Below, in pieces: positions 27,369 to 37,111 of a DNA stretch of 64,000 nucleotides. The notes beneath the pieces were generated by a model. That model ran no database searches and was not told the DNA's origin. It was given only the letters and a program-made list of their open reading frames with translations. Each line of letters begins with the position of its first letter. The first letter of the stretch is position 1. Origin of the DNA: Pycnococcus provasolii (lineage: Eukaryota; Chlorophyta; Pseudoscourfieldiophyceae; Pseudoscourfieldiales; Pycnococcaceae); the NCBI GenBank assembly GCA_938743325.2, contig OW568868.1, positions 558,001 through 622,000 on the forward strand, written 5' to 3'. A program made the position numbers and the translations under genes.

Positions 27369-30365
27369 ATGATTCCTGACGTGAATAGTATGCTGGAATC
27401 ATCTGCGAATGCGAACAGTGGTGTTAATAATCAAACAGGTAATGGCACACAACCTGCTCAACCAAGTGCCAACAACAACAACAGCAGCAACGCCAACGCC
27501 AACGCCAATGCAGCCCAACCTCCTTCCATGCAGCAGCAGCAGCAGCAGCAGCAGCACGGGAAATCAAACAGCAAGGCCAGCGCTCTTGCACTCAGCTCGC
27601 CACGTGCACCGCCGTTCAGCCCAAGAAGGGGACCAGACCTCACGAGTCCACCGCCAAGTCCAAGCCGAACGTACACAGGAGAACCGCTGCAAGCCTCGCC
27701 GCGCGCGACGCTCCCAACGACGCCAAGGGATGCACCCAAGCCGAGACGGGCAACAACCAGACTCACGCTCGCGCGCTCGACACCTTCGTTCGCAAGAGCA
27801 AACACGGAGGCGGAAAAGATTGACTCCAGCGAACAGTTTGCCCTGCTCGACTTGCCACCGGAAACCGTTGGCATCGTGCTCTCCATGCTCGACGCCAAGA
27901 CGCTCGCGCGGGCGTTGACTGCATGCAAGGCACTGCGTGAAGCAGGGTCGCGCGAGGAACTCTGGGACAACCACTACCGCGCGGCGTGGCGATGGCGACC
28001 GCCGTGGTGGGCGCTAAGTGGACATGTCGAGGCGTCAGAATCTCCCACCGAAGGATGGCTGCGCGCCTACCAGGAGCGTGCTGCGGCAACGAGCGCCAGC
28101 ATGCTCACGGGTGCTGGAGCACTCGAACATCCGGATGAAAGTGCGCACGAAGCTAGCACAAACGCAAACAACGAGAATCGCAACACTGGAAACGGCAACA
28201 GCACGGCGCCGACGCCGAACCCGACGCCGACGAAGTGCGACAAGCAAAGCGCCATATGCCGCTTGCAGCTATGTGCGCCAACTGTGCTCACCGCCAACGC
28301 AGGCGGAGGATGCGCTGCGCGCAAGGTGCTCGCCCTCGCTCGCCATGGTGACACGGTGGTCCTCGAACCCGGCGTGCACCAGGGACCTCTCGTCCTGCCC
28401 GCGGGTGTCGTCGTGCGCGCAGCCCTGGGAACGGCCACCGTCGTCGCCGAGGACACACCCGCGCTCATCTACGCGGGAGGAGGATTTGCAGACAACGACA
28501 CGAACTGCCCCACGACAGCTGTGATTGGAATCACGCTGTGGCGCCGACGCGAGGCTGGCAACCCGGGGAACACCATCGATGCCAGCGACGCGGCTGTGCA
28601 CGTGGCTGCTGGGGTACTTCTCCTCGACTCGTGCTCAATCGTCTCCACCACAAAGGGACTTGTGGCTGAGCCTGGCGCGGTGGTTTATCTCAACACATGC
28701 GATGTGTCGAGCATCGATGCTGGCGTTGTGGCAACCACCGGAGAGATCCGCGGTTGCAATATCACGGGTGCCGCGGCTGACGTGACCACCAACATACCCG
28801 GCGTGGCGGCGGCGCAGGAGGGCGGGAGTGCCGAGGCGGAGGGTGAGAGTGGCACGCAGCAGGACGCGCCACAACTGCCTCAACCGCAGGCTGAGGAAGC
28901 ACCTGTGGAGGTCGTCGAGGCGGACATCGCCGAACAGACGACTACAGAAAACGCCGACGAATCTCCCTCGGTGTACGCACTTGTGACCACCGTTGGTGGT
29001 GCGGTGGGCATCGTGAATTGTCGTGTGCTAGGTGGAGCGGCGCATGGAGTGGCCGTGCTTGACGACGGATGCGGACCCATCGCGCGCAACTTGATCGCGC
29101 AGAACAGTGGCTGCGGACTTTGCATAGGTCTGCGTGGCAATCCGGTGGCTTCTGACAATCTGATTGCAGATAACGGTGGATGTGGTGTGAGCGTTTACGC
29201 CCGTGGACTTGGCTGCCTTTTACACTGCGAGATTCGCGGCAACGGCGAGGCTGGCGTTGACGTCAGCGGATTTAGCGATGCAGACGCGCCGACACCGGCA
29301 AATGCCAACACACTTGTGGGTGCTGCGAACGAAGGTGGACCGCTAACTGTTGCACCTGAACCAGTGGATTGGGCGGCGATGCATGAGCAGCAGCAGCGGA
29401 TGCAAGACCAACCTCCCACAAACGCGCAGACATCTGACGAGTCCACACCGGTGGTGGATGGCGAGCAGCCACAACAGCAGCAGCCTCCCACTGCACCGGA
29501 GCCAACAACTTTCCATCTCGAAGGCTGCTTGGTGCATCGAAATAGCGGCCACGGAGTGATGGCAACGAGCGGTGCGCTGATGCGCTCATCAGACTGCGAC
29601 ATCTGCTCGAATGGCATGAATGGCGTGCTTGCGACAACTGGCTCGCAGGTGGCCCTGAGCCGCGCACGCGTGCTGTCGAACGCGTATCACGGCGTGGAGC
29701 TGGAGGATAGCAAAACACGTGTCGAGCTTGTGAGCAGCAGAGTCGCACATAGTCACATGAGCAATCTGATCTGCGCGGCTACGGCGCACGCACGCATTCA
29801 CGCGTCTGACTTGAGTCACAGCGAGTGTGCACACGGTGTTGAGGTCGAGAGCGGTGCAAGTGTTGCCCTGACTGGCTGTGCTCTGCGCGGTAATGGCGGT
29901 TGTGGTCTATTTGCCGCGGCGTCGACGCCAACCCCAGACGCGCGCACTGGTGCTGCTCCACCAGACGCGAGCACAATTTCACTTTGGTGGTGCAGTCTCA
30001 CGGACAATGCTGTGCATGGCGCGGAGGTGTACGAGGGCAGCGCAGCGCCGAGCGCGCCGGCTGTGCTGTGCGAACTCGGCGAGTGCCGCTTGGCACGCAA
30101 CTCATGCGCAGAACTTGCGGCTGGAGGTGAACTAACCGCAAGCGGGCCGAGCGCATCGCCCGATGGCGAGGTTACCTTGCCTATGCGGCGTCGTGCCGTG
30201 CTCGCATCAGAGCTGCGGTGGAAGAGCTGCGTTTTTGGGTCCAGCAAAGAGGGTGACGATGGCGAATTTGGGGCTCTCGAGGATGACTGGGAACGTGCAG
30301 CCATGAGCGATCACAGCCTGCCGCCGCTCGCTGCACGATCTCCCGCAACTCATGACGAAACTTAA
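27369..30365 (+). CDS. FBXO11-like F-box plus parallel beta-helix protein
   Basis: 998 residues from the ATG at 27369. The N-terminus (1-155) is Asn/Gln/Pro-rich and disordered with a poly-Gln tract. The F-box is at about 155-205: LLDLPPETVGIVLSMLDAKT followed by an ELWDNHYRAAW end. From about 320 to 930 the chain carries repeating short strand turns (NGGCGVSVYARGLGCLLHCE; HRNSGHGVMATSGALMRSSD; NSGCGLCIGLRGNPVASDNL) typical of the right-handed beta-helix CASH/PbH1 repeats of FBXO11. FBXO11 is the substrate receptor of an SCF ubiquitin ligase. The UBR zinc finger of animal FBXO11 is not visible. Gln/Pro-rich loops are inserted between turns. Confidence 0.8.
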   Translation: MIPDVNSMLESSANANSGVNNQTGNGTQPAQPSANNNNSSNANANANAAQPPSMQQQQQQQQHGKSNSKASALALSSPRAPPFSPRRGPDLTSPPPSPSRTYTGEPLQASPRATLPTTPRDAPKPRRATTRLTLARSTPSFARANTEAEKIDSSEQFALLDLPPETVGIVLSMLDAKTLARALTACKALREAGSREELWDNHYRAAWRWRPPWWALSGHVEASESPTEGWLRAYQERAAATSASMLTGAGALEHPDESAHEASTNANNENRNTGNGNSTAPTPNPTPTKCDKQSAICRLQLCAPTVLTANAGGGCAARKVLALARHGDTVVLEPGVHQGPLVLPAGVVVRAALGTATVVAEDTPALIYAGGGFADNDTNCPTTAVIGITLWRRREAGNPGNTIDASDAAVHVAAGVLLLDSCSIVSTTKGLVAEPGAVVYLNTCDVSSIDAGVVATTGEIRGCNITGAAADVTTNIPGVAAAQEGGSAEAEGESGTQQDAPQLPQPQAEEAPVEVVEADIAEQTTTENADESPSVYALVTTVGGAVGIVNCRVLGGAAHGVAVLDDGCGPIARNLIAQNSGCGLCIGLRGNPVASDNLIADNGGCGVSVYARGLGCLLHCEIRGNGEAGVDVSGFSDADAPTPANANTLVGAANEGGPLTVAPEPVDWAAMHEQQQRMQDQPPTNAQTSDESTPVVDGEQPQQQQPPTAPEPTTFHLEGCLVHRNSGHGVMATSGALMRSSDCDICSNGMNGVLATTGSQVALSRARVLSNAYHGVELEDSKTRVELVSSRVAHSHMSNLICAATAHARIHASDLSHSECAHGVEVESGASVALTGCALRGNGGCGLFAAASTPTPDARTGAAPPDASTISLWWCSLTDNAVHGAEVYEGSAAPSAPAVLCELGECRLARNSCAELAAGGELTASGPSASPDGEVTLPMRRRAVLASELRWKSCVFGSSKEGDDGEFGALEDDWERAAMSDHSLPPLAARSPATHDET

Positions 30366-30367
30366 GA

Positions 30368-30430
30368 TCGCTCATTCAGTAATGGAACGTAAATCACTTT
30401 TGTCCAGCGGTCGTCCATTCACAACATTCA
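30368..30430 (+). repeat. 3'-end repeat R2, copy d
   Basis: GATCGCTCATTCAGTAATGG then CACTTTTGTCCAGCGGTCGT and CCATTCACAACATTCA, starting 2 bases after the F-box gene stop, sense orientation. Confidence 0.75.
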
Positions 30431-30623
30431 CATTCACCATCTAGTCCCCCCCCCATCTATGTCGCTGTTTCGCAGCGCGTTTGTACATGGTGCTGGTGAT
30501 TTCGAAGGTTCAATCGGGGCGCTTCTCGTTGGGTACCTACAACAATCTGTTCTTCTCTAAGTTAGAAATATTACAATGGGAAATGCCACACAAACCATGG
30601 CGGGTTGAACACGTTTCAGCCGT

Positions 30624-33032
30624 TCAGTTATCCCAGCGTCCCATCTTCAGCTTCTTTTGCAGATGAGAAATTTGTTCAAACTCCTTGTGTTTCTTCATTT
30701 CAAGATCTTTCCATTGTCTCTTGTTTGTCCCGATGAAGAAGTGGGATTGAACACCCTCGAGAGGACTTCTCATCCCATTTCCTTTTCGATTGAACTCGGG
30801 GAACTTTCCCTGCTTCATCTTGTCGACCATAGCACAGTAACCCTTCATGCGGATTCCATTGTATTCGAAGTTGTCGTGGCACTCTGTACGAGACACATCA
30901 TTCGTTGGACGATCCACCAGACTGCCGTCATCTGCTGGCGGTGCCGGTGGTGGAGGCGGAGCTTCCTCGGGGATGGTCTCCGAAACGCGCACCGCCATCG
31001 CGTCTCGCATCGGACCTCCCTGGAGGAAGGTGAACAAAACCTCGTTCAGAAAGGTGGGCACACCGGGACTGCAGTAATACATGCAAGGCCCCCAGCGGTC
31101 GCACAGGCCACCGGGGCACGACGGCTTGTACCAGTCGTGCCGCTTGGTCGTCGCCTCCCATACGCGCATGATGGGAATTCCGGCAGCTTCCATCAGGCGG
31201 TTCGCGAGCTTGTTTCGCCAGTTGGCCATCTCCATCTCGGCAAACGGGATAGGACCGCACTTGATGCGCGCGGCTTTCTCCCCCGGCGTCATCTCAAGGC
31301 GCACGACGGGTATGGCGCTTTTGTACTTCGTGCTGAGCGGCGCATCTGGCTGCGCGTCCGCCTCGGGGATCAGGATGCCGTCATTCGACTTCTGCAGAGG
31401 CTGAAGGATGTCACCTCCGCGGAAGCCGAGGTGATGCTGCGCGGTGAGCTCTCTCCAAAGTACGATTGGCAGACGCTCGTTGTTTTCCTCGTATAGCCGA
31501 AGGAACTTGAGCAGGCTCGACTGGTACTCGCGCGTTTCCTCAAAGTCCGCTCCAAAGCTGGCGACGATAACATCCGTGGCTAGAAAGTCTTCCATGCGTT
31601 CCTCGATCGCATCCGCGAGGTCAATGACTCCGATGCGGTGCGGGCTTGGTGCATTCTTCAGCTCCTGCGCAACGTCCGCATTCACGCCAAACTCCCGCTT
31701 GATGTTGTCGCCAAGGCCCTCGACTTCCACGTTCACCGCCTCGACGCTGGGATCCTTGCGGTAGTGCCCGACGTACGTGTAGAAGATGCTTGTCGCCTCG
31801 CCCTGCCCAAAGGTGGTGAACATCGAGCGTCCTCCTGTGCGCTTCCCCGCGTGACTCGTTCCGCTCCTCACCTTGTGCAGCGCAAGGTTGCACGCGAGCG
31901 CCTCGTACTGCTGCTTGAGCGTGTAGTCGCCGAAGAACCAGATGCGCCGATTCTTCAGGCGCTTGAGGAGCAGCTCTGGCATCAGCGGGATGAGGCGACA
32001 GCTCCCCTTCTCGCCGAGGCCAGTATCAGCAGCCTTGGGATTGAAGTACAGCCGCAGTGTCATCTCACTCGTGGCGCCGCAGTCGTACTTCGTTTCGTGG
32101 TCCCACAGGTGCACTCCCTGCTTCTTCTTGTTCAGCGGGTACACCTTCTGCTTATGCGCGTAGCACTTCGACACGTCCGTTCCTGGGAACTCGGCGTCGT
32201 AGATGGGAATCGGGTTGCCCTGGATGGCCCACTGGCCGGCGAGCGGGCTCCAGAAGTCCTGCCTCCTCCTCGTGCTGTTGTAAAAGCACTGCTCGCCCAT
32301 CACCTCGACGTCGTTGGCGGCCAGGAGCTTGGCTCTCGCGTATTTCCAGTAGTGGTCGCCTCGCGAAAAGTACATGGACAGCTGCTTCAGCTGGACCTGG
32401 TGGTTGAGCTTCCCCTGCTGCGCCTTCCACTTACGCTTCTCCACCATCTTCCACTCCTGCTCGGTGAGCCTGGCATTTTTGCCCGCGGCTCTGATCTCGT
32501 CGAGGTTCCCCTTTTTCGCGAAGGGCTTGAAATGCCGCCCATCCTTGTCCACCTCGCCGTCGAGCATGGCGTTGTGAACGAGTTTCTCGAGGTTGACTTT
32601 GTCGAGTGCGTTTTTCGTGTGGTTCATCCGAAACGCCTCAGCAAGCTTCTTCTTGAGCGCTGGGTGTATTTCGGTTCCGTTCGGCCCGGCTGTTGCGTTG
32701 ACGCCGTCGAGCAGCTCTTCCAGGTCTATTCCCGATCGGTCCGCCGTTTCTCTCCACCAGCTTGGCCCGTCGTCGCCGAGCATGTGGTCGATCGCCTCTC
32801 CGTCGTCATCCTCCGGTCCTAGCGCCATGATCATTTCTCCGTCGGTGGGATCGAACGTCATGACCCGTTGTCCGTTTGGTCCTGTGAGGCTACCCGTCCC
32901 TGCGATGGAGAATCCCGCCGCGAACGCGACGAAGATGAGCGCGAGCGATCCTCCAATCATGAGGAGCGACGATCGCCGAGAAGACTCGTTGTCGCCGTTT
33001 TCGGCCACGTCGTCGTCGCGGTCCGCGCCCAT
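30624..33032 (-). CDS. TBL/PC-esterase-like type II membrane protein lacking the catalytic triad
   Basis: 802 residues. A signal anchor lies at about 23-45 (LLMIGGSLALIFVAFAAGFS). The lumenal part has the plan of plant TBL and animal PC-esterase (CASD1-type) proteins: a cysteine-rich middle, then RRIWFFGDYTLKQQYEALAC, where the family has a GDS motif with the nucleophile Ser, and CMYYCSPGVPTFLNEVLF, where active members read D-C-x-H-W-C-x-P-G-x-P. Here Ser is Tyr and the Asp and His are Pro and Tyr. Active members O-acetylate or deacetylate wall polysaccharides in the Golgi; this one is probably non-catalytic, perhaps a binding partner. A Pro-rich linker follows at about 695. Confidence 0.6.
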   Translation of the reverse strand: MGADRDDDVAENGDNESSRRSSLLMIGGSLALIFVAFAAGFSIAGTGSLTGPNGQRVMTFDPTDGEMIMALGPEDDDGEAIDHMLGDDGPSWWRETADRSGIDLEELLDGVNATAGPNGTEIHPALKKKLAEAFRMNHTKNALDKVNLEKLVHNAMLDGEVDKDGRHFKPFAKKGNLDEIRAAGKNARLTEQEWKMVEKRKWKAQQGKLNHQVQLKQLSMYFSRGDHYWKYARAKLLAANDVEVMGEQCFYNSTRRRQDFWSPLAGQWAIQGNPIPIYDAEFPGTDVSKCYAHKQKVYPLNKKKQGVHLWDHETKYDCGATSEMTLRLYFNPKAADTGLGEKGSCRLIPLMPELLLKRLKNRRIWFFGDYTLKQQYEALACNLALHKVRSGTSHAGKRTGGRSMFTTFGQGEATSIFYTYVGHYRKDPSVEAVNVEVEGLGDNIKREFGVNADVAQELKNAPSPHRIGVIDLADAIEERMEDFLATDVIVASFGADFEETREYQSSLLKFLRLYEENNERLPIVLWRELTAQHHLGFRGGDILQPLQKSNDGILIPEADAQPDAPLSTKYKSAIPVVRLEMTPGEKAARIKCGPIPFAEMEMANWRNKLANRLMEAAGIPIMRVWEATTKRHDWYKPSCPGGLCDRWGPCMYYCSPGVPTFLNEVLFTFLQGGPMRDAMAVRVSETIPEEAPPPPPAPPADDGSLVDRPTNDVSRTECHDNFEYNGIRMKGYCAMVDKMKQGKFPEFNRKGNGMRSPLEGVQSHFFIGTNKRQWKDLEMKKHKEFEQISHLQKKLKMGRWDN

Positions 33033-33301
33033 GCTGATGACACTATGCTATGATACTACGGTAAGACGACTCTTCTTCTTCTTATTATTGCACTGATCAG
33101 AAGTGCTGACTCTTGCAAGTGCTCCTGCTAAGCTAAGAAGAGTTGATCAAACTCACGGTGGGAAAGAGAGCCTGTAGAGATAAACTGTGTGCGGCCGGCG
33201 TTAAGCTCAACCACCTTAACAGCTTAACTTTACTTAAGGTGTGGCCTTTGCAACAGGCAATCGGTCGTGAAATCCCTGATGAGACGGGCGCGTGGGGTGG
33301 G

Positions 33302-33332
<31 letters not shown>

Positions 33333-33844
33333 GAGTTGGTGAAGAGGAAGATGCGCTCTAAACTTTACCAACTCTCTCTCAACTCCTTCTCAACAACCAA
33401 GGACAACCAAGGGCCAAGGGCCTCACCAAGGGCCTCTCCTGTTGCCCTTAGGACGCTCCTCAACGTTGCTTTGGCCTTAACTTAGAACTACACTGTAAGC
33501 TTGGCGCCAAGCAATGAGGTTGCGAGCAACAGGGAATTATTCACGAATGGGCCAATGGGGGGGGGGCCCTGATGCCTGATGCAACAGCCTGATGCCTGAT
33601 CAAAATGTTAACAGGTTGGGGGTTTCCCACCTGGGTTTCCCTATGAGTAGGGCCTTTTCATGTTGAAAAGGGTGCACCTGATTGATGCTACCTTACCACA
33701 CAGCCTGATCAGAGTCAACAACGGCTTGTCCTGTTTCTTTTTCAGCCTGAAATCCCAACGGCCGCCACCGGGAAGAAAAGCCTTCCCCACAGATCCCGTC
33801 CCATCACTCCCTTCTCGTCTACTCATATCAATCAGTTCCCAGCC
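33033..33844. other. Intergenic, 812 bases, with poly-C and poly-G tracts
   Basis: Contains an uninterrupted run of 28 C at 33305-33332, a shorter G run near 33557, repeats of CCTGATG (33569-33602), and pyrimidine-rich sequence just before the NDP kinase ATG. No other gene supported. Confidence 0.6.
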
Positions 33845-34463
33845 ATGGCGTCCGAGCGTTCGTACATCATGATCAAGCCCGACGGCGTGCAGCGCAACCT
33901 CGTGGGCGAAATCATCAAGAGGTTTGAGGCCAAGGTAAGATACTGCTTTTTCTTTGATTTGATTTGTTTTTGGTTTTTGTGATTTTTTGTTTTCCGTGAT
34001 CACCCACCATCCAGCTCTTCTTCACGATGATGAACATGTACTCACTTGCTACAATCAACACAAATAAACAATATGTTGTAATCGAATCATTACGGTACAG
34101 GGATACAAGCTTGTCGGCCTGAAGATGCTCATGGTTGACCGTGGACTCGCCGAGAAGCACTACGCCGACCTCTCGAGCAAGCCCTTCTTCAGCGCGCTCG
34201 TCGACTACATCATCTCCGGACCGGTCGTCTCCATGGTCTGGGAAGGACGCGAGGTGGTCAAGATGGGACGCACGATCATCGGCGCCACCAAGCCGAGCGA
34301 GAGCGCACCAGGAACCATCCGTGGCGACTTCTGCATCGAGGTGGGACGCAACGTCATCCACGGAAGCGACAGCGTCGAGAGCGCCAACCACGAAATCGGA
34401 CTGTGGTTCCCGGAGGGCGTCGCGGAGTACGAGTCCAGCCAGAAGGCGTGGATCTACGAGTAG
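33845..34463 (+). CDS. Nucleoside diphosphate kinase
   Basis: Two exons, 33845-33934 and 34101-34463, with a 166-base GT-AG intron (donor GTAAGA, acceptor GTACAG, phase 0). The 150-residue product is the full, usual length of cytosolic NDP kinase. Signatures include [18 protein letters not shown], the Kpn-loop region, [17 protein letters not shown] and the active-site motif [12 protein letters not shown], whose His carries the phosphate, ending in the WIYE C-terminus. It transfers the gamma phosphate between nucleoside triphosphates and diphosphates. No targeting extension, so cytosolic. Confidence 0.95.
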
Positions 34464-34637
34464 AGTAGCAACGATGCGCTTGGTGAAACATACCGCGCCT
34501 ATTTTGGAAATATGCTTGTGTGTATGTAAAAAGCCAAAACATATCTAACGTTGAGGAAACCTTCATCAGACAAAAATAAAAGAAGAAAAAGAAGAAGAAG
34601 ACACGCGTTGTTCTCAAGAAGGTGTGACATGGTAAAA

Positions 34638-35642
34638 TCAACCAAATCCCGCGCTCGCCTTTTTGCTCTTCGATGCGGTCTTCTTCCTACGCGCTCGAAG
34701 CGCTCGTCTTGCAGCTCTGACGACGTCGGCATCCGGCGCGTCGCCGCGCGCATCCACGCAGTCGAATAGAAGGCGCAGCGCGCTCCTCTCCGTGGCGGTA
34801 ATCTCCGGGTGAAAGAAGCGTAGGATGATGACGTGGCGATCCTCCTCGCCGCCGTTGTGCGTTTCGTGCTCGAAGCTGCCGTCAAACACACACGCCTCGC
34901 CGGTGACCCACGGGCGCCACTCGTCGCCGACACGCATGCGCGCGAGTCCGCCCTCCGGCGCGCGCAGCGCGACATGCGCCGTCAGCACGTAGTTGCACTC
35001 GTCCGTGTGCGCGGCGATGCCCGTGTCCGGCGCTTGTCGAGCGAGGAAGACTTCGCTGCTGGGAACCTTCAGTTTCTTCAGCAGCGCGGTCGTTTTCGGG
35101 AACAGCTGCGTGTTTGACGGCTCCCACCGACCTCGGTCCTGTAGAACGAGCGTGCGCCAGTTAGGTCCGTATGCCACAGCCTCTGCACGCGCCGCCTTTG
35201 CCCAAACCGCCGTTCCCTTGCGCTCCGCCGCCTCCGCGTCGGCGAGCACGGTGTCAAGTTCTGCGGCGATTTCCTCGTGTGCCTGTGCGAGTCTCACGAG
35301 CCAAGGAAAGTCTTTCGGGTCGTGCCACGCCTTGGCGTCGAGTCCTCTGATGAATGTGCCCGCAGACTGCATGCCCTGTTCAAGTCTTTCTCCGTTGACG
35401 TAATTCATGAGGCTGTCAACGACTCTTGCCGCTTTATTTTGTGGAAACTCCTCGTTGATAGCTTCGACGACACGCTGTTCAAATCGGTCAGGCGTGACCG
35501 AAGAGGAGGCGACAGAAGAAGAGGAGCGAGAAACAAGAGACCTTCTTCGAGCAGCAGCATGAGTACTATGACGTAGCGAGCGAGCAGACTGGAGCCCGTG
35601 ACCACGAGTACCCACAAGGTGTGGAGATGTACCACTCGGCAT
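34638..35642 (-). CDS. Aspartyl/asparaginyl beta-hydroxylase-like dioxygenase
   Basis: 334 residues from the ATG at 35642. A Ser/Arg/His-rich start of about 55 residues fits a plastid transit peptide. The catalytic part (about 185-285) reads TGIAAHTDECNYVLTAHVAL then GEACVFDGSFEHETHNGGEE and HVIILRFFHP: the H-x-D-x-x-N and G-SFEH-x-x-x-N pattern of the Asp_Arg_Hydrox family, which uses Fe(II) and 2-oxoglutarate to hydroxylate Asp/Asn side chains. The final 2OG-binding Arg is present (HVIILRF). The substrate is unknown. C-terminal Lys/Arg-rich tail. Close convergence with the NDP kinase gene (174 bases). Confidence 0.75.
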   Translation of the reverse strand: MPSGTSPHLVGTRGHGLQSARSLRHSTHAAARRRSLVSRSSSSVASSSVTPDRFEQRVVEAINEEFPQNKAARVVDSLMNYVNGERLEQGMQSAGTFIRGLDAKAWHDPKDFPWLVRLAQAHEEIAAELDTVLADAEAAERKGTAVWAKAARAEAVAYGPNWRTLVLQDRGRWEPSNTQLFPKTTALLKKLKVPSSEVFLARQAPDTGIAAHTDECNYVLTAHVALRAPEGGLARMRVGDEWRPWVTGEACVFDGSFEHETHNGGEEDRHVIILRFFHPEITATERSALRLLFDCVDARGDAPDADVVRAARRALRARRKKTASKSKKASAGFG

Positions 35643-35873
35643 GATTGTGAAAAAGCTTTTCAACAACAGGAAAAAAGTGAAATTTTGGATAAGATAAGGT
35701 TAAGTATCACGCACCTGGAGATGTAACCCCGAAATCGAGTCCTCTGAGATTCTCAGTTTGTTTTCTCAGGTCTGTGAGGTGGGCCGGTGTCGGCGGCTAA
35801 CCTTATCTTCAGTTTTTGGTGCCGTATCCTCACAAGACTCTTGAAGAAGAAGAAGAAGTGTCCTCTTCAAGAT

Positions 35874-36788
35874 ATGTCCGCGGTCTCCTTTGCAAACGTC
35901 TCTTTTCGTGCTCTTAGGACTCGTGTCCCTTCTCGTGTCGCTTCTCGTGTGCCTTCTCGTGTCCCTTCTTCTTTGTGTGCGTCGTCATCTTCATCGTCGT
36001 CATCGTCGTCGTCGTCGTCAGCTGGGGCATCTGCTCCTCCTCCGTCTGCGCGACCTGAACCGCGATCCGACGATGAACTTGACGCGCTCGTTGACGCCAT
36101 GATGGAGCTGCAAGGGGAGGAACGCGCGCGGGCAGTCGCAGCGCAGTGGCAGACGTTTCGCGCTGACTTCTTCCTGCGCGTCGCGGCGCGCGCGGGCGAC
36201 GAAAAAGACGACGCGAAAAAACAGGCGCTCGCTGACCTGAGCACGGACGTCATGCGCATACTCGACGCGCTCGTCATGTCCGCGGATAAACGCATGGACG
36301 GATCCGCGCAGGTGCTGCAGAAGATACTCGCGAGCGGCGCGGACGAAAACGGCGAATTCGCTCTGCCGCTCGAAGACGACAAGGCGGCAGCCATGTTGAC
36401 CGCGATGGACAAAGAGCTGCCCGTCGGCGCGGACGAAGACGCCACCGAAGGCGTCCTGGGGCACGCGTACGGGTACATGAAGAAGGCGTCGGACGACAAC
36501 CTCGAGGGGATGGTTGTGCTCATTCAGGGGGTGCTTCAGATGTGGGCGGCGCGAGAGGTGCGCGCAGCCTCGGGCGACTCGTCGCCCGTTCTCGCGCGCG
36601 TGGCTCAGGCGAAGCCCGAGGAGTGGAACTCGATGGTGGGCGAGGCAGAGCGCGGAGACTTCGAAACGCAGCTCAAATCTGCGATGGAGGCGGCAGTGCT
36701 CGAGCGACCAAATGGATCGTTTGCTCAGCGCGTGCTCGCCGAATTTTTGAAAGAAATGGAGACAAGAACGTTTATTACTGAAGAGTAA
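35874..36788 (+). CDS. Plastid-type protein of unknown function
   Basis: 304 residues from the ATG at 35874. The first 60 residues are a transit-like peptide built from a small tandem repeat (RVPSRVASRVPSRVPSS) plus poly-Ser. The mature part is helical and acidic: DDELDALVDAMMELQGEERA, DVMRILDALVMSADKRMDGS, GVLGHAYGYMKKASDDNLEG and a closing AFTQ-like helix. The pattern resembles uncharacterised chloroplast proteins of the At4g37920 type, but this is a weak impression. The last codons (FITEE) overlap a sequence resembling repeat R2, and repeat R1 begins directly after the stop. Confidence 0.55.
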   Translation: MSAVSFANVSFRALRTRVPSRVASRVPSRVPSSLCASSSSSSSSSSSSSAGASAPPPSARPEPRSDDELDALVDAMMELQGEERARAVAAQWQTFRADFFLRVAARAGDEKDDAKKQALADLSTDVMRILDALVMSADKRMDGSAQVLQKILASGADENGEFALPLEDDKAAAMLTAMDKELPVGADEDATEGVLGHAYGYMKKASDDNLEGMVVLIQGVLQMWAAREVRAASGDSSPVLARVAQAKPEEWNSMVGEAERGDFETQLKSAMEAAVLERPNGSFAQRVLAEFLKEMETRTFITEE

Positions 36789-36789
36789 T

Positions 36790-37058
36790 CAATTTCCTCT
36801 GAACCGTATTTGCAATTTTCCGAGAAAAAAAAAGTCCCTGTGGGATCCCGCTCCGGGCTCGGTCACACATCTTTTTTAAGTCGGCCATTTTTATGTTTCA
36901 CTTCACTATTGGTCAACCCAAAACGTCATTATTTTTATAACGGAAAAAAAAATTGAAGGTTGCAAAATGATGCGCATGTCCTGCCCGTCATTTTCAGACA
37001 ATGTTTTTCGATTTGCGGTGGGTGGAAGGGTTTTAAAATGGACGATTTGGGTTTGTAA
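36790..37058 (+). repeat. 3'-end repeat R1, copy 3, flanked by a 12-base direct repeat
   Basis: Starts immediately after the stop at 36788, in sense orientation. GTAATCAATTTC occurs at both 36785-36796 and 37055-37066, which may be a target-site duplication, though the left copy overlaps sequence also found in copy 2 (CAATTTCCT). Confidence 0.85.
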
Positions 37059-37111
37059 TCAATTTCTTACATGCATACAAGTCGATGAGGTTTTGTAGCC
37101 TACTACCTCTA

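Noticed and set aside
36765-36785. Possible seventh R2 copy at the end of the plastid-type gene
   Set aside because: Only about 14 bases match (TTATTACTGAAGAG on the plus strand), it is coding, and it lies in the opposite orientation to the gene. Too short to claim.
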